Positions 1 to 8,678 are shown, counted from the first letter of the stretch. The stretch: 64,000 bases of DNA from DASUPK01 sp963695805 (GCA_963695805.1 CAVOHV010000002.1:186001-250000); one strand, 5' to 3'. Notes: generated by a model from the letters alone, not told the origin. A program made the numbers and translations.

Positions 1-918
1 GTGAACGGCGTGACCATGTCGCGCTACTGCGCCTCCAGCCTGGACTCGATCAGGCACGCGGCCAACGCGGTGCGCGCCGGACAGGGCGACACCTACATCG
101 CCGCCGGCGTCGAGTGGGTGAGCCGCTACAACGAGCGCACGGAGCCCGCTGGCGTCGCCGACCAGAACGAGAAGCTCCAGGGCAATGACGGGACTCCCAA
201 CGCCTACATCGACATGGGCATCACCGCGGTCAATGTGGCCAAGCGCTACGAGGTCAGCCGCGCCGACATGGACAAGTACGCGCAGCGCTCCCAGGAGCTC
301 GCGGTGCGGTCCCAGGAGGACGGGTTCTTCGACCGTGAGATCGTCCCAGTCACGCTTCCCGACGGCACCGAGGTGGCGAAGGACGATGGCCCCCGCCCCA
401 GCTCCACCCTGGAGAAGCTCTCGGAGTTGCCCGAGGCCTTCGAGGGTGGTGGCGGCGTGACCGCCGGCAACTCGTGCCCGCTCAATGACGGGGCGGCGGC
501 GGTGCTGGTGATGTCGGAGGACCGCGCCGAGGAGCTCGGCTTGAAGCCGCGGGCACGGATCGGCATGGCCGCCACGCACGGCAACGAGCCGGAGTACATG
601 GGCGTCGCCCCGATCGGCGCGATCAAGAAGGTGCTCGATCGCGGCGGAAAGACCATCAAGGACGTTGACGTGGTCGAGCTCAACGAGGCGTTCGCCGCCC
701 AGGTGATCCCGATCATGGCCGAGTGCGACATCCCGCTGGAGAAGATGAACACGCACGGCGGGGCGATCGCTCTCGGGCACCCGTTCGGAATGACCGGCGC
801 CCGGATCATGGGCACCCTGCTCAACGTGATGGAGACCGACGACCACCAGCTCGGTCTCGAGACGATGTGCGTCGCCGGCGGCCAGGGCGAGGCGATGTTG
901 GTCGAGCGCCTGAACTAG
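1..918 (+). CDS. Acetyl-CoA acetyltransferase (thiolase), 3' part
   Basis: Thiolases condense two acyl-CoAs or cleave 3-ketoacyl-CoA. The visible 305 residues contain the nucleophilic cysteine in SRYCASS (residue 10), NEAFA near 228, the histidine motif GHPFGMTGAR (His260) and the second catalytic cysteine in CVAGGQGEAM (Cys290). Family members are about 390 residues with the first cysteine near 90, so roughly 80 N-terminal residues lie before the window; the GTG at base 1 is not the real start. The downstream convergent TetR gene may or may not control it. Substrate chain length cannot be told. Confidence 0.93.
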   Translation: MNGVTMSRYCASSLDSIRHAANAVRAGQGDTYIAAGVEWVSRYNERTEPAGVADQNEKLQGNDGTPNAYIDMGITAVNVAKRYEVSRADMDKYAQRSQELAVRSQEDGFFDREIVPVTLPDGTEVAKDDGPRPSSTLEKLSELPEAFEGGGGVTAGNSCPLNDGAAAVLVMSEDRAEELGLKPRARIGMAATHGNEPEYMGVAPIGAIKKVLDRGGKTIKDVDVVELNEAFAAQVIPIMAECDIPLEKMNTHGGAIALGHPFGMTGARIMGTLLNVMETDDHQLGLETMCVAGGQGEAMLVERLN

Positions 919-923
919 CTGAA

Positions 924-1538
924 CTAAGCGGCGCGAAGCCCCTCGATCAGCTGGATCAGCCCCTGCTCCACCTCGGCGCGGGCCTTGCGCGGTTGGTCGG
1001 AGTAGGCGGTCACGAACGCCGCCTCGGAGAGGGCGGCGACGAAGAGGTGGGCCATCGGCTCGACGGCGATCGGCCGCAGAACCCCGGCATCGACGGCTCC
1101 CTGGAGCGCTGCGCGGGTCAGGCCGAGGCCGTGGCGATTGTCGATCTCCCGCCACTCCTGCCAGCCGAGGACCGAGGGCGCGTCCGTGAGGGCGATCTGC
1201 TTCACAGCCGGCTCCTCGCAGGCGTCGAGGAACGAGCGCATGCCGGCGAGCATCAGTTCCCAAGGATCTTCCGTCGCCTCCATGCGGGCGCCAATCCGCT
1301 CCATCAGCTCGGCCTCGACGCGTTCGAAGACGGCGCGGAAGAGGTCGCGCTTGTCGGCAAAGTGGTGGTAGAGCGCCCCGCGGGTGACCTTGGCGCGCGT
1401 GACGATCTCCTCGGTCCCGACCCCGGCGTAGCCACGCTTGGTGAACAGCTCGAGCGCTGCCTGGACGAGCGCGTCGCGAGTCGCCTGCGCCTCCGCCTCG
1501 CGGCGGCCGGGGCGGGGGGTGGTTGAGGCAGTTGACAT
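924..1538 (-). CDS. TetR/AcrR family transcriptional regulator
   Basis: This 204-residue protein has a TetR-type N-terminal helix-turn-helix at about residues 20-65, with the typical run EEIVTRAKVTRGALYHHFADK split around the recognition helix (TRGALYHHF). The C-terminal helical part would bind an unknown ligand. It converges on the thiolase gene with a 5-base gap. A TAACCT box lies 9 nt before the ATG, consistent with a leaderless transcript. Its target is not visible; neighbouring acyl-CoA genes are possible regulon members by inference only. Confidence 0.92.
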   Translation of the reverse strand: MSTASTTPRPGRREAEAQATRDALVQAALELFTKRGYAGVGTEEIVTRAKVTRGALYHHFADKRDLFRAVFERVEAELMERIGARMEATEDPWELMLAGMRSFLDACEEPAVKQIALTDAPSVLGWQEWREIDNRHGLGLTRAALQGAVDAGVLRPIAVEPMAHLFVAALSEAAFVTAYSDQPRKARAEVEQGLIQLIEGLRAA

Positions 1539-1631
1539 ACAGGCTGCAGGTTAAAGCGCGACCTACCCGTAACCCCACGGTGTTGGCCGTCGCTCTCAGG
1601 AGAGACAGTGTTCAGCTAGGAAGGGAAGACG

Positions 1632-2099
1632 ATGCGAAAGCTGCTCAGCGCGATCGCGGTCGGGGTGCTCGCCAGCTCATTCGTGGTGTCTACCACCGCG
1701 ATCGGGAAGGGCCCCAAGTCGCCCAAGCAGGCGGCCGGATCGCTCTCGGTGGTGGCCACCCCGAGCACGCTCGCTGCCGCCGACGCGACGACGACCGTGA
1801 CCGGCAACCTGATGTCGAATTCCGGCTGCCGCAAGGACCGCCTCGTCCGCTTCGCGTACACCGGAACCGGCGGGACGACGCAGCTCGCTCAGACCACGGA
1901 GACCCGCCCGAATGGCGACTTCACCGTCGCCCTGCCGCGGCCGGCGGACACCGCGCCCGCGACGGTGACGCTGCAGGTGAGCGTCGATCAGGCGGATCGC
2001 AAGGTCGGGTCGAAGAAGAAGGGGAAGAAGCAGAAGAAGGGCAGGCGGATCACCTGCCTGGCGGCCACCGGTCAGATGACTCTGACGCTGGTCCCATAG
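1632..2099 (+). CDS. Secreted hypothetical protein with lysine-rich segment
   Basis: A 155-residue protein with an N-terminal signal peptide (MRKLLSAIAVGVLASSFVVS) and a beta-rich body containing phrases such as GSLSVVATPSTL that resemble short Ig-like secreted proteins. Residues about 125-140 are very basic (GSKKKGKKQKKGRR). A purine-rich ribosome site (GGAAGGGAAG) sits just before the ATG, unlike many leaderless neighbours. No family recognised; export across the membrane is the only supported statement. Confidence 0.72.
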   Translation: MRKLLSAIAVGVLASSFVVSTTAIGKGPKSPKQAAGSLSVVATPSTLAAADATTTVTGNLMSNSGCRKDRLVRFAYTGTGGTTQLAQTTETRPNGDFTVALPRPADTAPATVTLQVSVDQADRKVGSKKKGKKQKKGRRITCLAATGQMTLTLVP

Positions 2100-2151
2100 C
2101 GGCCGAGTTAACGGCGAGGCCGCGAGCGATCGGCTTGCAGCGGATCGCTCG

Positions 2152-2172
2152 CGCCCGCTACGTTCGCGGGCG
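2152..2172. promoter_or_regulatory. Inverted repeat over the -10 box and start of the ECF sigma gene
   Basis: Perfect 7-bp arms (CGCCCGC / GCGGGCG) enclose TACGTTC. The loop contains the putative -10 box TACGTT (2159-2164) and the right arm ends on the GTG start at 2172. It could be an operator or a 5'-end hairpin. Confidence 0.4.
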
Positions 2173-2723
2173 TGACAGGGGAGAGATTCAGCGGTCTGCT
2201 CGCGGCCGCCAGAGCCGGAGACGAGCACGCCTGGGGCGAGATCTTCAACTGGCTCGCTCCGATCCTGCTGGGATATCTCCGCGCGAACGCAGCGCCCGAC
2301 CCTGAGGATGTTCTGGGTGAGACGTTCCTGCAGGTTGCGCGCGACATCTCACGCTTCGAGGGGGACGAGTCCAGCTTTCGCTCCTGGGTCTTCACGATCG
2401 CCCACCACCGTCTGATCGACACGCGACGGTACTCGGCTCGCCGCCCGATCGAGCTCGCCGCCGACCCGCCTGAGCCCGCGGAGCGGGTGGATGACGCGGC
2501 GGAGGAAGCCCTCGCCCGGCTCGGCATCGACCGGGTCGAACGCATCCTGGCCACCCTCTCCGAGGACCAGCGCGCGGTGCTCCTGCTGCGCTTCGTGGGG
2601 GACATGAGCATCGAGGACATCGCGAAGGCCCTCGGCAAGCGGCAAGGGGCCATCAAGGCGCTCCAGCGGCGGGGGTTGGCCGCGGCGAAGCGGCAGCTCT
2701 CCGGCGAGGGGGTATCCCGGTGA
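2172..2723 (+). CDS. RNA polymerase sigma factor, ECF/sigma-70 family
   Basis: A 183-residue two-domain sigma factor. Region 2 spans about residues 10-80 (DPEDVLGETFLQVARDI, then FRSWVFTIAHHRLID) and region 4 about 120-175 (LSEDQRAVLLLRF, DMSIEDIAKALGKRQGAIK). The GTG start lies 7 nt after a TACGTT box, so the message is probably leaderless. The next gene starts inside its stop codon region, so the two are translationally coupled; that partner is a candidate anti-sigma or membrane anchor. The inducing signal is unknown. Confidence 0.93.
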   Translation: MTGERFSGLLAAARAGDEHAWGEIFNWLAPILLGYLRANAAPDPEDVLGETFLQVARDISRFEGDESSFRSWVFTIAHHRLIDTRRYSARRPIELAADPPEPAERVDDAAEEALARLGIDRVERILATLSEDQRAVLLLRFVGDMSIEDIAKALGKRQGAIKALQRRGLAAAKRQLSGEGVSR

Positions 2724-3460
2724 GCACCAACGGCGCTTTTCCGGATGAGATGAAGGAAGTCGCCCTCTTCACGGAAGCGCTGCGTGCGGCGGTGCCCACC
2801 CCGCCCGATCCGGGGCTCGGAACAGTCCTCGTGCCGCGGCTCGCTCAGGTCGCCCGAGAGGCCACCCTGGAGGCGGAGGCTCGGCCGAGCGGGCCCGAGG
2901 CCGTACGTCGGCCGCGTCGGCGTCTCGCCCTGGTGGCCAGGATCGCCGTTGCCGCCGCGGTGATTCCGTTGGCCCTGGCCGGGCTCGCGTTCGCGGGCGT
3001 CACCGTCCCAGGCCCTGCCCGGGACGCCTTCCATTCCGTCGGTATCAAGCTCCCGAATCAGCCCGCCGAACACAATCCGGCGCCGGCGACTCCGAACAAC
3101 TCGGCTCCGAGCGGCGGACAGGGTGGCAACGAGGTCTCGAACCCGGCCAAGACGGAGGCGCAGGGCACGGGCGGCAACTCGGCCGCGGCGCATGAGCACG
3201 CCCGCCAGCAACACGAGAAGGCGCGTGGGAAGGCGAAGGGCCACAGCCAGGGCAAGGCGGTCGGTCTGAACGAATCGACACCGCCTGGGCACGATGGGCA
3301 GACCGGTCCGCCGCCGCATTCGAACGCGGGAGGCTCCTCGGGGAGTCATGGGTCGGGCAAGGCCGCTCCGCACACGCCGCACACGCCGAACGGGACGGCG
3401 CGGGGGGACACGAAGACTCCCCCAGGGGAGACGAAGACTCCCCCAGGGCACTCCAAGTAA
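2720..3460 (+). CDS. Single-pass membrane protein, putative anti-sigma partner
   Basis: A 246-residue protein whose GTG start overlaps the sigma factor stop. It has a cytoplasmic N-terminal part of about 75 residues, one membrane helix near residues 77-95 (VARIAVAAAVIPLALAGLAF) and a long, low-complexity exterior part rich in Gly, His, Pro and Ser that ends in two TKTPPG repeats. The layout (sigma gene coupled to a single-pass protein) suggests sigma control, but no zinc-binding anti-sigma motif (HxxxCxxC) is present, so the role is inferred from position only. Confidence 0.8.
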   Translation: MSTNGAFPDEMKEVALFTEALRAAVPTPPDPGLGTVLVPRLAQVAREATLEAEARPSGPEAVRRPRRRLALVARIAVAAAVIPLALAGLAFAGVTVPGPARDAFHSVGIKLPNQPAEHNPAPATPNNSAPSGGQGGNEVSNPAKTEAQGTGGNSAAAHEHARQQHEKARGKAKGHSQGKAVGLNESTPPGHDGQTGPPPHSNAGGSSGSHGSGKAAPHTPHTPNGTARGDTKTPPGETKTPPGHSK

Positions 3461-3476
3461 CCAGGCAATAGGCTGC

Positions 3477-3496
3477 CTCCTCCAGGGATGGAGGAG
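3477..3496 (+). promoter_or_regulatory. Hairpin covering the ribosome-binding site of the hydrolase gene
   Basis: CTCCTCCA and TGGAGGAG form a perfect 8-bp stem with a GGGA loop. The right arm contains the Shine-Dalgarno sequence GGAGGAG for the ATG at 3502, so the stem would block ribosome binding when folded. Confidence 0.45.
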
Positions 3497-3501
3497 AAGG
3501 G

Positions 3502-4890
3502 ATGAGGTTTCGCCTACCCGCGCTGCTGGGGCTGGCCGCGACGGCCTTGCTGCTGGGACTGGTCGCCGCCGGGCCGGCGATGGCCCGTGACCGCCTGATC
3601 ACCGTTCCGGCGCCGGCCGCCCCGGGACCTGCCCAGTTCAACCGGGTCACCGTCCATCAGTTCGGGCCGAAGTCGGCCAAGCGGGTCCTCGTCCTGATGC
3701 CCGGGACGCAGGGCGGCGCCGGCGATTTCACCCTGGATGCCCGCTACCTCGTCAAGCACATGCCTGGTCTCCAGGTCTGGGCGATCGACCGCCGCACCCA
3801 GACGCTCGAGGACACGGCGACCTTCGCCGCCGCGGAGGCCGGTCAGATCCCGCCGCAGCAGGCGTTCGACTATTACCTGAATGGCGGCGGGTTCCACTTC
3901 CGAGCGGCCAATGAGGATCCCTACGCGCGGGAGTGGGGGATGGCGGTGGCGCTCAACGACGCCCGCGCGGTCGTGCTGCGAGCTCGGGCGCACGGGCGCC
4001 GGCAGGTCGTGCTCGGCGGGCACTCGCTGGGCGCGTCCCTGACCGTCGCCTACGCGGCGTGGGACTTCAACGGGCGGCCGGGCTACCGGGACCTCGCCGG
4101 ACTCGTCCTGATCGACGGAGGGCTGCTCGGCAGCTTCGACGCCTACGACCTCGCGCAGTCACAGCAGGCGGTCGCCGACCTCCAGACGAGCAACCCGTTC
4201 CTCGACCTGCTCGGGGTCGGCTTGCCGGAGGCGGCCGGACTGTTCGCCGAGATCGGCGGTCTGTACGCCGAGCAGGCGCCGACCGCATCGGCCACGACGC
4301 TCCAGAGCTACCCGCTGCTGCCGCCCGAGTTCAATCCGCCCTTCCCGGTGACGAATCGGGCCCTCTTCGGCCACGCCTTCGATCGCGACACCTCACCCGC
4401 CGCGCTCGGTCTGCTGCACATCAACGGCGGGGGCCTGGCGACATCCGGCGACCCGCGGGGCTGGGTGGACGGCGGGGTCACGCCGGTGAGCCGGCTGGCG
4501 GCGACGTTCGGGCAGGAGCCGAGCAACGCCGTCGAGTGGTACTTCCCGAAACGGCTCACGATCGACACCAACGGCGCGGACCAGATGACGCGAAACGACG
4601 TAGCCGACTTCCTTGGCCTGCGTCTCTTCCACACCCGGAAGGTGAATCTGCCGCTCTACGCGATCGCCACCGACCTGGCCGGCGCCCACGTGCTCGACGG
4701 GGCTCGCAACTTCATCCGCAGGACGCGCACCACCCGCCGCCAGTCGATGCTCGTCAACCGCAATCCGCTGATGAGCCATCTGGATCCGCTCACCGCAGCG
4801 CCCAAGACGAACGCCTTCCTGAAGACGGTCGTGCCGTTCCTCGATCGGAAGGTCTTCGCCGAGACCAGAAAGCGCAAACAACGCGGCTAG
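3502..4890 (+). CDS. Secreted alpha/beta-hydrolase
   Basis: A 462-residue protein with a signal peptide (residues 1-28, ending AGPAMA) and an alpha/beta-hydrolase fold. The nucleophile elbow GGHSLGAS lies near residue 173; an Asp in LVLIDGG follows. A buried segment (VLVLMPGTQGGAGDF) matches the strand-loop before an oxyanion site. A strong ribosome site precedes the ATG but sits in a hairpin. Substrate is unknown: lipase, esterase or peptidase are all possible. Confidence 0.85.
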   Translation: MRFRLPALLGLAATALLLGLVAAGPAMARDRLITVPAPAAPGPAQFNRVTVHQFGPKSAKRVLVLMPGTQGGAGDFTLDARYLVKHMPGLQVWAIDRRTQTLEDTATFAAAEAGQIPPQQAFDYYLNGGGFHFRAANEDPYAREWGMAVALNDARAVVLRARAHGRRQVVLGGHSLGASLTVAYAAWDFNGRPGYRDLAGLVLIDGGLLGSFDAYDLAQSQQAVADLQTSNPFLDLLGVGLPEAAGLFAEIGGLYAEQAPTASATTLQSYPLLPPEFNPPFPVTNRALFGHAFDRDTSPAALGLLHINGGGLATSGDPRGWVDGGVTPVSRLAATFGQEPSNAVEWYFPKRLTIDTNGADQMTRNDVADFLGLRLFHTRKVNLPLYAIATDLAGAHVLDGARNFIRRTRTTRRQSMLVNRNPLMSHLDPLTAAPKTNAFLKTVVPFLDRKVFAETRKRKQRG

Positions 4891-4933
4891 AGCGGCTCCC
4901 TTTCACCGCCTGGTGGGGTGATTTTTCGGTCGG

Positions 4934-4970
4934 CCGGACTGCTGCTTTGCATGGAAGCAGCAGTGTCCGG
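4934..4970. promoter_or_regulatory. Long imperfect inverted repeat upstream of the alcohol dehydrogenase-like gene
   Basis: ACTGCTGCTT (4938-4947) and AAGCAGCAGT (4955-4964) are a perfect 10-bp repeat with a 7-nt spacer. Outer arms CCGGAC (4934-4939) and GTCCGG (4965-4970) extend it, with a 2-nt offset. No T tract follows, so it looks more like an operator than a terminator. It lies just upstream of GATACT (4974-4979), a candidate -10 box. Confidence 0.5.
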
Positions 4971-4988
4971 TGAGATACTGGGCGGGCG

Positions 4989-5069
4989 ATGTCGGAGGAG
5001 AGTCTCGAAGATTTCATCCGCCGGCCCTTCATCGCCGAGCCGGCCGATGCTCAGACAGCGCCTCTTTGA
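4989..5069 (+). CDS. Small upstream ORF overlapping the dehydrogenase start
   Basis: A 26-codon ORF (begins MSEESLEDFIRRPF) whose TGA stop overlaps the next gene's ATG (TGATG at 5067-5071). Its ATG lies 9 nt after GATACT, the spacing seen for other leaderless genes here, and no other ribosome site is evident for the dehydrogenase. It may simply couple translation. No homology is recognised and it may not make a stable peptide. Confidence 0.35.
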   Translation: MSEESLEDFIRRPFIAEPADAQTAPL

Positions 5070-5995
5070 TGCGGGCCGCCGGTATCAGCGAGTTCGGCGG
5101 TGCTGTCGGGCGGATCGACCTCCCAGATCCGCGCCCCCTCGCGGACGACGAGGTCCTGATCGAAATCCGGGCCGCGGGCGTCGGCAACTGGGAGGAGTTC
5201 GTCCGGACGGGCGAGTGGGACGTCGGCCGCGCCCCTCCGATGGCGCTCGGCGTCGAGGCCGCCGGGACCATCACGGCGATCGGAGATTCCGTCGAGGACT
5301 GGGATCCGGGCGATGAGGTGCTCAGCCACCCCCTTCCGCTGCGGGATCAGGGAACCTGGGCGCCCTTGCTGATCGCCTCGGCGACGGTGCTCGCGCGAAA
5401 GCCTGCCGCCCTCTCATGGGAGGCCGCTGCAGCGTTCCCCGTCCCGGCCCTGACCGCCACGCAGGTGATCGACGGAACCCTGGCGGTGCGCCCTGACGAC
5501 CTGGTCCTCGTCAACGGTGGGAGCGGGGTGACCGGCACGCTGCTCGTTGGACTGGCCGCGGCGCGCGGCGCCGAGGTGATCGCGACCGCAGGACCGGCCA
5601 GCCATGAGCGCCTGCGCCGGCTGGGAGCGGCCCACGTGCTCGACTATCACGACCCCGACTGGCCGGAGCAGGCGCGCGCCATTGGCGGCGGCTTGGGCGT
5701 GACCGCCGTCGCGAACGCCGCGCCTAACGGCTCAGCCGACGCGATCGGCACCGTGCGCGACGGCGGTCACCTTGCGACGATCACCGAGGACACACCGGAG
5801 GAGCGGCGGGGCATCGAGATCTCGTCGGTGATCGTGCAGCCCGACGGCCGCGGTCTCGGCGAGCTCGCCGAGCTGCTCGCGGCCGGGAAGCTCGAGGTCT
5901 CGGTCGCGGCGACGTTCCCGCTCGAGGAAGCCGCCGCGGGCTTCGCGGCAGCAACCGGGGGCGGCGCCGGCGGAGCGGTCGTGCTTCGCCCCTGA
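5069..5995 (+). CDS. Zinc-free medium-chain alcohol dehydrogenase / quinone oxidoreductase family protein
   Basis: About 308 residues from the internal ATG at 5069. The GroES-like N-terminal domain (PRPLADDEVLIEIRAAGVGNWE) is followed by a Rossmann fold with VNGGSGVTGTLLVGLAAARGA as the NADP-binding loop. Cysteine and histidine ligands for zinc are absent, so it belongs with NADPH quinone oxidoreductases. An upstream in-frame GTG at 4970 would add 33 unlikely residues, so 5069 is preferred. Likely reduces quinones or enones; substrate unknown. Confidence 0.87.
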   Translation: MRAAGISEFGGAVGRIDLPDPRPLADDEVLIEIRAAGVGNWEEFVRTGEWDVGRAPPMALGVEAAGTITAIGDSVEDWDPGDEVLSHPLPLRDQGTWAPLLIASATVLARKPAALSWEAAAAFPVPALTATQVIDGTLAVRPDDLVLVNGGSGVTGTLLVGLAAARGAEVIATAGPASHERLRRLGAAHVLDYHDPDWPEQARAIGGGLGVTAVANAAPNGSADAIGTVRDGGHLATITEDTPEERRGIEISSVIVQPDGRGLGELAELLAAGKLEVSVAATFPLEEAAAGFAAATGGGAGGAVVLRP

Positions 5996-6058
5996 CGGAG
6001 TCGAGGATCTAGCTCGCCAGGGATTGAGTGGCGACCCCCGCTGGTCAACGACGGCGGC

Positions 6059-7819
6059 TCAGTCTTCGAACAGCGCGTAGCCGTAGGAGCCACGCTTGTA
6101 GGCGAGCTTGGCGATCGCCGTGATCCGGTCGTCGTCGTTGGACTCGATCTGATCGAACCTGCTGCCCACACGGGCCGCGGCGCGGCGGCAGAAGGTGTCG
6201 GCGATGAAGCGCTCCTGACCCGAGGGCTCGACCCCCTGGTCCTCGAAGATGTGGCTCACCCGCGAGAGCACCGCGATCTGCGCGTAGATGTCGGCGATAT
6301 TGTCGGCGAGGCGCTTCTGCTGGAACTGTCGCGCGATGATGTCCTTGCGGTGCTCGCGCAGGAGCTTCTCGGTGAGGCCGGCCAGGCGCTTCACCTGGTC
6401 GGAGACCGAGTCGGCGTGCTCTGAGAGGTCCTCGTGCGCCCGGGTGATCTTGTCCGGGCGGACCTCGCGCTGAATTCGACCCGAGGCGTAGTCGATCAGC
6501 ACGCCGATCGAACCGATCGGGTCGCTCAGCTCGATCTCGGAGAGCCCCTCGAGCTTCTCACCGACCGGCTTGATGCCGCCGAGAGCAATGAAGGCCCGCA
6601 TCACGTCGTTCGCGCCCTCGAAGATCGGATAGATGCGTGTGTCGCGGAGCACCTTCTCGTAGGGGTGGTCGCGCATGTAGCCCTCGCCCCCGGCGAGCTG
6701 CAGGGCGCGGTTGGCCGCGTACCAGAGGAACTCCGTGCCAGAGACCTTGCAGATCGCCGACTCGAGCGAGTAGTCGGGGACGCCGGCATCGACCAGCCCG
6801 CAGGTCAGGTAGGTCATCGACTCGAGCCCGAATAGATAGGAGACCATCCAGCCGATCTTGTCCTGGACGAGCTCGAAATCGGCCAGCGGCTGGCCGAACT
6901 GGCGACGATCCTTGACGTGCTCGATGGAGAGGTCGAGGAGCTTCTTGGCGCCGCCCACCGATCCTGTGCCGAGGCCGATGCGGCCGTTGTTGAGAACCTG
7001 CATGGCGACGCGGAAGCCCTGGCCGGGCTCTGCGAGGACGTTCTCGGGCGGCACCCGGACGTCCTTGAAGTAGAGCCGGCGAAGGTCGTTGGCCTGCAGG
7101 CCCATCGTGTCGTAGCGCTCCCCCACCTCGAGCCCGTCCATGCCCTTCTCGAGGATCAGGGCGATGTGCTTGTCCTCACCGTCGACCTCGGCGCGCGCGA
7201 AGGTCGTGATCACGTCCGCCCGGGAGCCGTTGCCGATGTAGCGCTTCTCACCGTTCAGAACCCAGGAGCCGTCGGGCTGCTCGACCGCCCGGGAGCGCAG
7301 GTGGTAGGCGTCCGACCCCGCCTCGGGCTCGGTGAGTGCAAAGGCCGCCAGCTTGCGGCCGGTGGCGAGGTCGGGCAGGAAGCGCTCCTTCTGCTCATCG
7401 GTGCCGAACAGGGAGATGCCCTTGAAGCCGATGGACTGGTGAACGCCGAGGACGATCGCGAGCGTGGCGTCGATCTGGCCGACCGTCTCGAACACCCGGG
7501 CGTAGCCGGTCTGGGAGAGGCCCTGCCCTCCGTACTCCTTGTCGACGTAGAGGCCGAGCGCCCCGATCTCCCCCAGGTCGCGGAGCACCTGGTCAGGGAT
7601 CCAGCGCTCCTCCTCGGCCTTCCTGGGGTCGTAGTGCTCGGCGCAGTAGTCGCGGATCCGCGCGTTCAGGTCACGGATTCGGTCCTGCTCCTCGCGGTCC
7701 GCGGTCGGCCAGGGGAAGACCAGCTCCTCGTGGATCTCGCCGAGGAAGAGCGACTTGGCGAACGAGGAGACGCCCTCCTCAGCCTCCGCCTTCCGCGGGA
7801 TCGCTTCGCGGACCGCCAC
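6059..7819 (-). CDS. Acyl-CoA dehydrogenase, long form
   Basis: A 586-residue FAD flavoprotein that introduces a 2,3 double bond into acyl-CoA and passes electrons to ETF. The core contains FALTEPEAGSDA and GEKRYIGNG in the middle domain and LQLAGGEGYMRDHPYEKVLRDTRI near the flavin and catalytic region; the C-terminal extension of about 150 residues is typical of very-long-chain/ACAD9-like enzymes. The GTG start is 6 nt after TAGTCT (7826-7831). It probably serves fatty-acid oxidation with the thiolase and crotonase in this window. Confidence 0.93.
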   Translation of the reverse strand: MAVREAIPRKAEAEEGVSSFAKSLFLGEIHEELVFPWPTADREEQDRIRDLNARIRDYCAEHYDPRKAEEERWIPDQVLRDLGEIGALGLYVDKEYGGQGLSQTGYARVFETVGQIDATLAIVLGVHQSIGFKGISLFGTDEQKERFLPDLATGRKLAAFALTEPEAGSDAYHLRSRAVEQPDGSWVLNGEKRYIGNGSRADVITTFARAEVDGEDKHIALILEKGMDGLEVGERYDTMGLQANDLRRLYFKDVRVPPENVLAEPGQGFRVAMQVLNNGRIGLGTGSVGGAKKLLDLSIEHVKDRRQFGQPLADFELVQDKIGWMVSYLFGLESMTYLTCGLVDAGVPDYSLESAICKVSGTEFLWYAANRALQLAGGEGYMRDHPYEKVLRDTRIYPIFEGANDVMRAFIALGGIKPVGEKLEGLSEIELSDPIGSIGVLIDYASGRIQREVRPDKITRAHEDLSEHADSVSDQVKRLAGLTEKLLREHRKDIIARQFQQKRLADNIADIYAQIAVLSRVSHIFEDQGVEPSGQERFIADTFCRRAAARVGSRFDQIESNDDDRITAIAKLAYKRGSYGYALFED

Positions 7820-7825
7820 GTTGTG

Positions 7826-7831
7826 AGACTA
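7826..7831 (-). promoter_or_regulatory. -10 box of the acyl-CoA dehydrogenase gene
   Basis: TAGTCT on the minus strand ends 6 nt before the GTG start, implying a leaderless transcript. Confidence 0.45.
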
Positions 7832-7838
7832 CCCAGGG

Positions 7839-8669
7839 ATGCGCCAATCCCTCGCCCTCGCGCTGATCCTGTTGCCCGCGCTCGTCGGGTGTGGCGGCTC
7901 CGATCACGAGCGGGTCAACCCCGAGGTCATGCTCGACCAGGCAAGTGCTCACCGGATCTCGAACGCGAACGTCGAGATCGACGCCCATCTGCAGGTTCTC
8001 GGAGTCGATCGGCTCTCCCAGCCGCTCCGGCTGCGGGTGGACGGTCCCTACCTGAGCGGCGGCAGCGAGCGGATCCCGAGCTTCGACTGGCGGCTGAGCG
8101 CGAGCGCCCTCGGCTTTCCCGTCGGCGGGCGCGTCCTCTCGACCGGCTCGAATGTCTATCTGAGCCTGTACGGCAACGACTACGAGGTGGGGAGGACCGC
8201 CGTGTCTGGGGCCAACCAGCGCCTTCAGGAGGCCGCGGCCGCTGCCGGGACCCCACTCGATCTGCGGAGCTGGTTCGGCCCAGGCCGGGTCGTCGGGGAT
8301 GACAACGCCGGCGGTGAGGACTGCGAGCGGATTACGGCCCCGCTGCGACCTGGGCAGACCGCCGGTGACCTGGCGCCGCTCGCTTCCGCGCTCGGGCTCT
8401 CTCAGCCCCCCACGGTCTCCGGCCGCGCAACGGCATGTGTCGGCTACGACGACCGGCGCTTTCATGAACTTCAGGTCGATGCCGTGGTCGAGCTTCCGCC
8501 TGGTGATCGCGCCCAGCTCGGCGGGGCCACTGGCGCACGCCTGAACGCGGACGTCGTGATCAGCGACATCGGCGCTCAGCAGCCGATCTCGGCCCCCCGA
8601 GGCAGCTACCGGCCGATCCAGGACCTGTTTCTCACACTTAACGATCTCGGCGTCCCGGTTCCCCTTTAG
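7839..8669 (+). CDS. Putative lipoprotein
   Basis: A 276-residue exported lipoprotein: signal peptide with lipobox LVGC (Cys18) and then a beta-rich body (NANVEIDAHLQVLG, GPYLSGGSERIPSFDW, PVGGRVLSTGSNVYL). Pattern and length resemble LppX/LprG-type lipid-binding lipoproteins in layout, but I see no diagnostic motif. Divergent from the acyl-CoA dehydrogenase gene with a 19-base gap. The reading frame remains open past its TAG stop into the next small gene. Confidence 0.82.
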   Translation: MRQSLALALILLPALVGCGGSDHERVNPEVMLDQASAHRISNANVEIDAHLQVLGVDRLSQPLRLRVDGPYLSGGSERIPSFDWRLSASALGFPVGGRVLSTGSNVYLSLYGNDYEVGRTAVSGANQRLQEAAAAAGTPLDLRSWFGPGRVVGDDNAGGEDCERITAPLRPGQTAGDLAPLASALGLSQPPTVSGRATACVGYDDRRFHELQVDAVVELPPGDRAQLGGATGARLNADVVISDIGAQQPISAPRGSYRPIQDLFLTLNDLGVPVPL

Positions 8670-8678
8670 GCTGCGCAC

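Noticed and set aside
4934..4970. Terminator of the hydrolase gene
   Set aside because: The stem is strong but no T tract follows on either strand, and it lies next to a promoter-like box.
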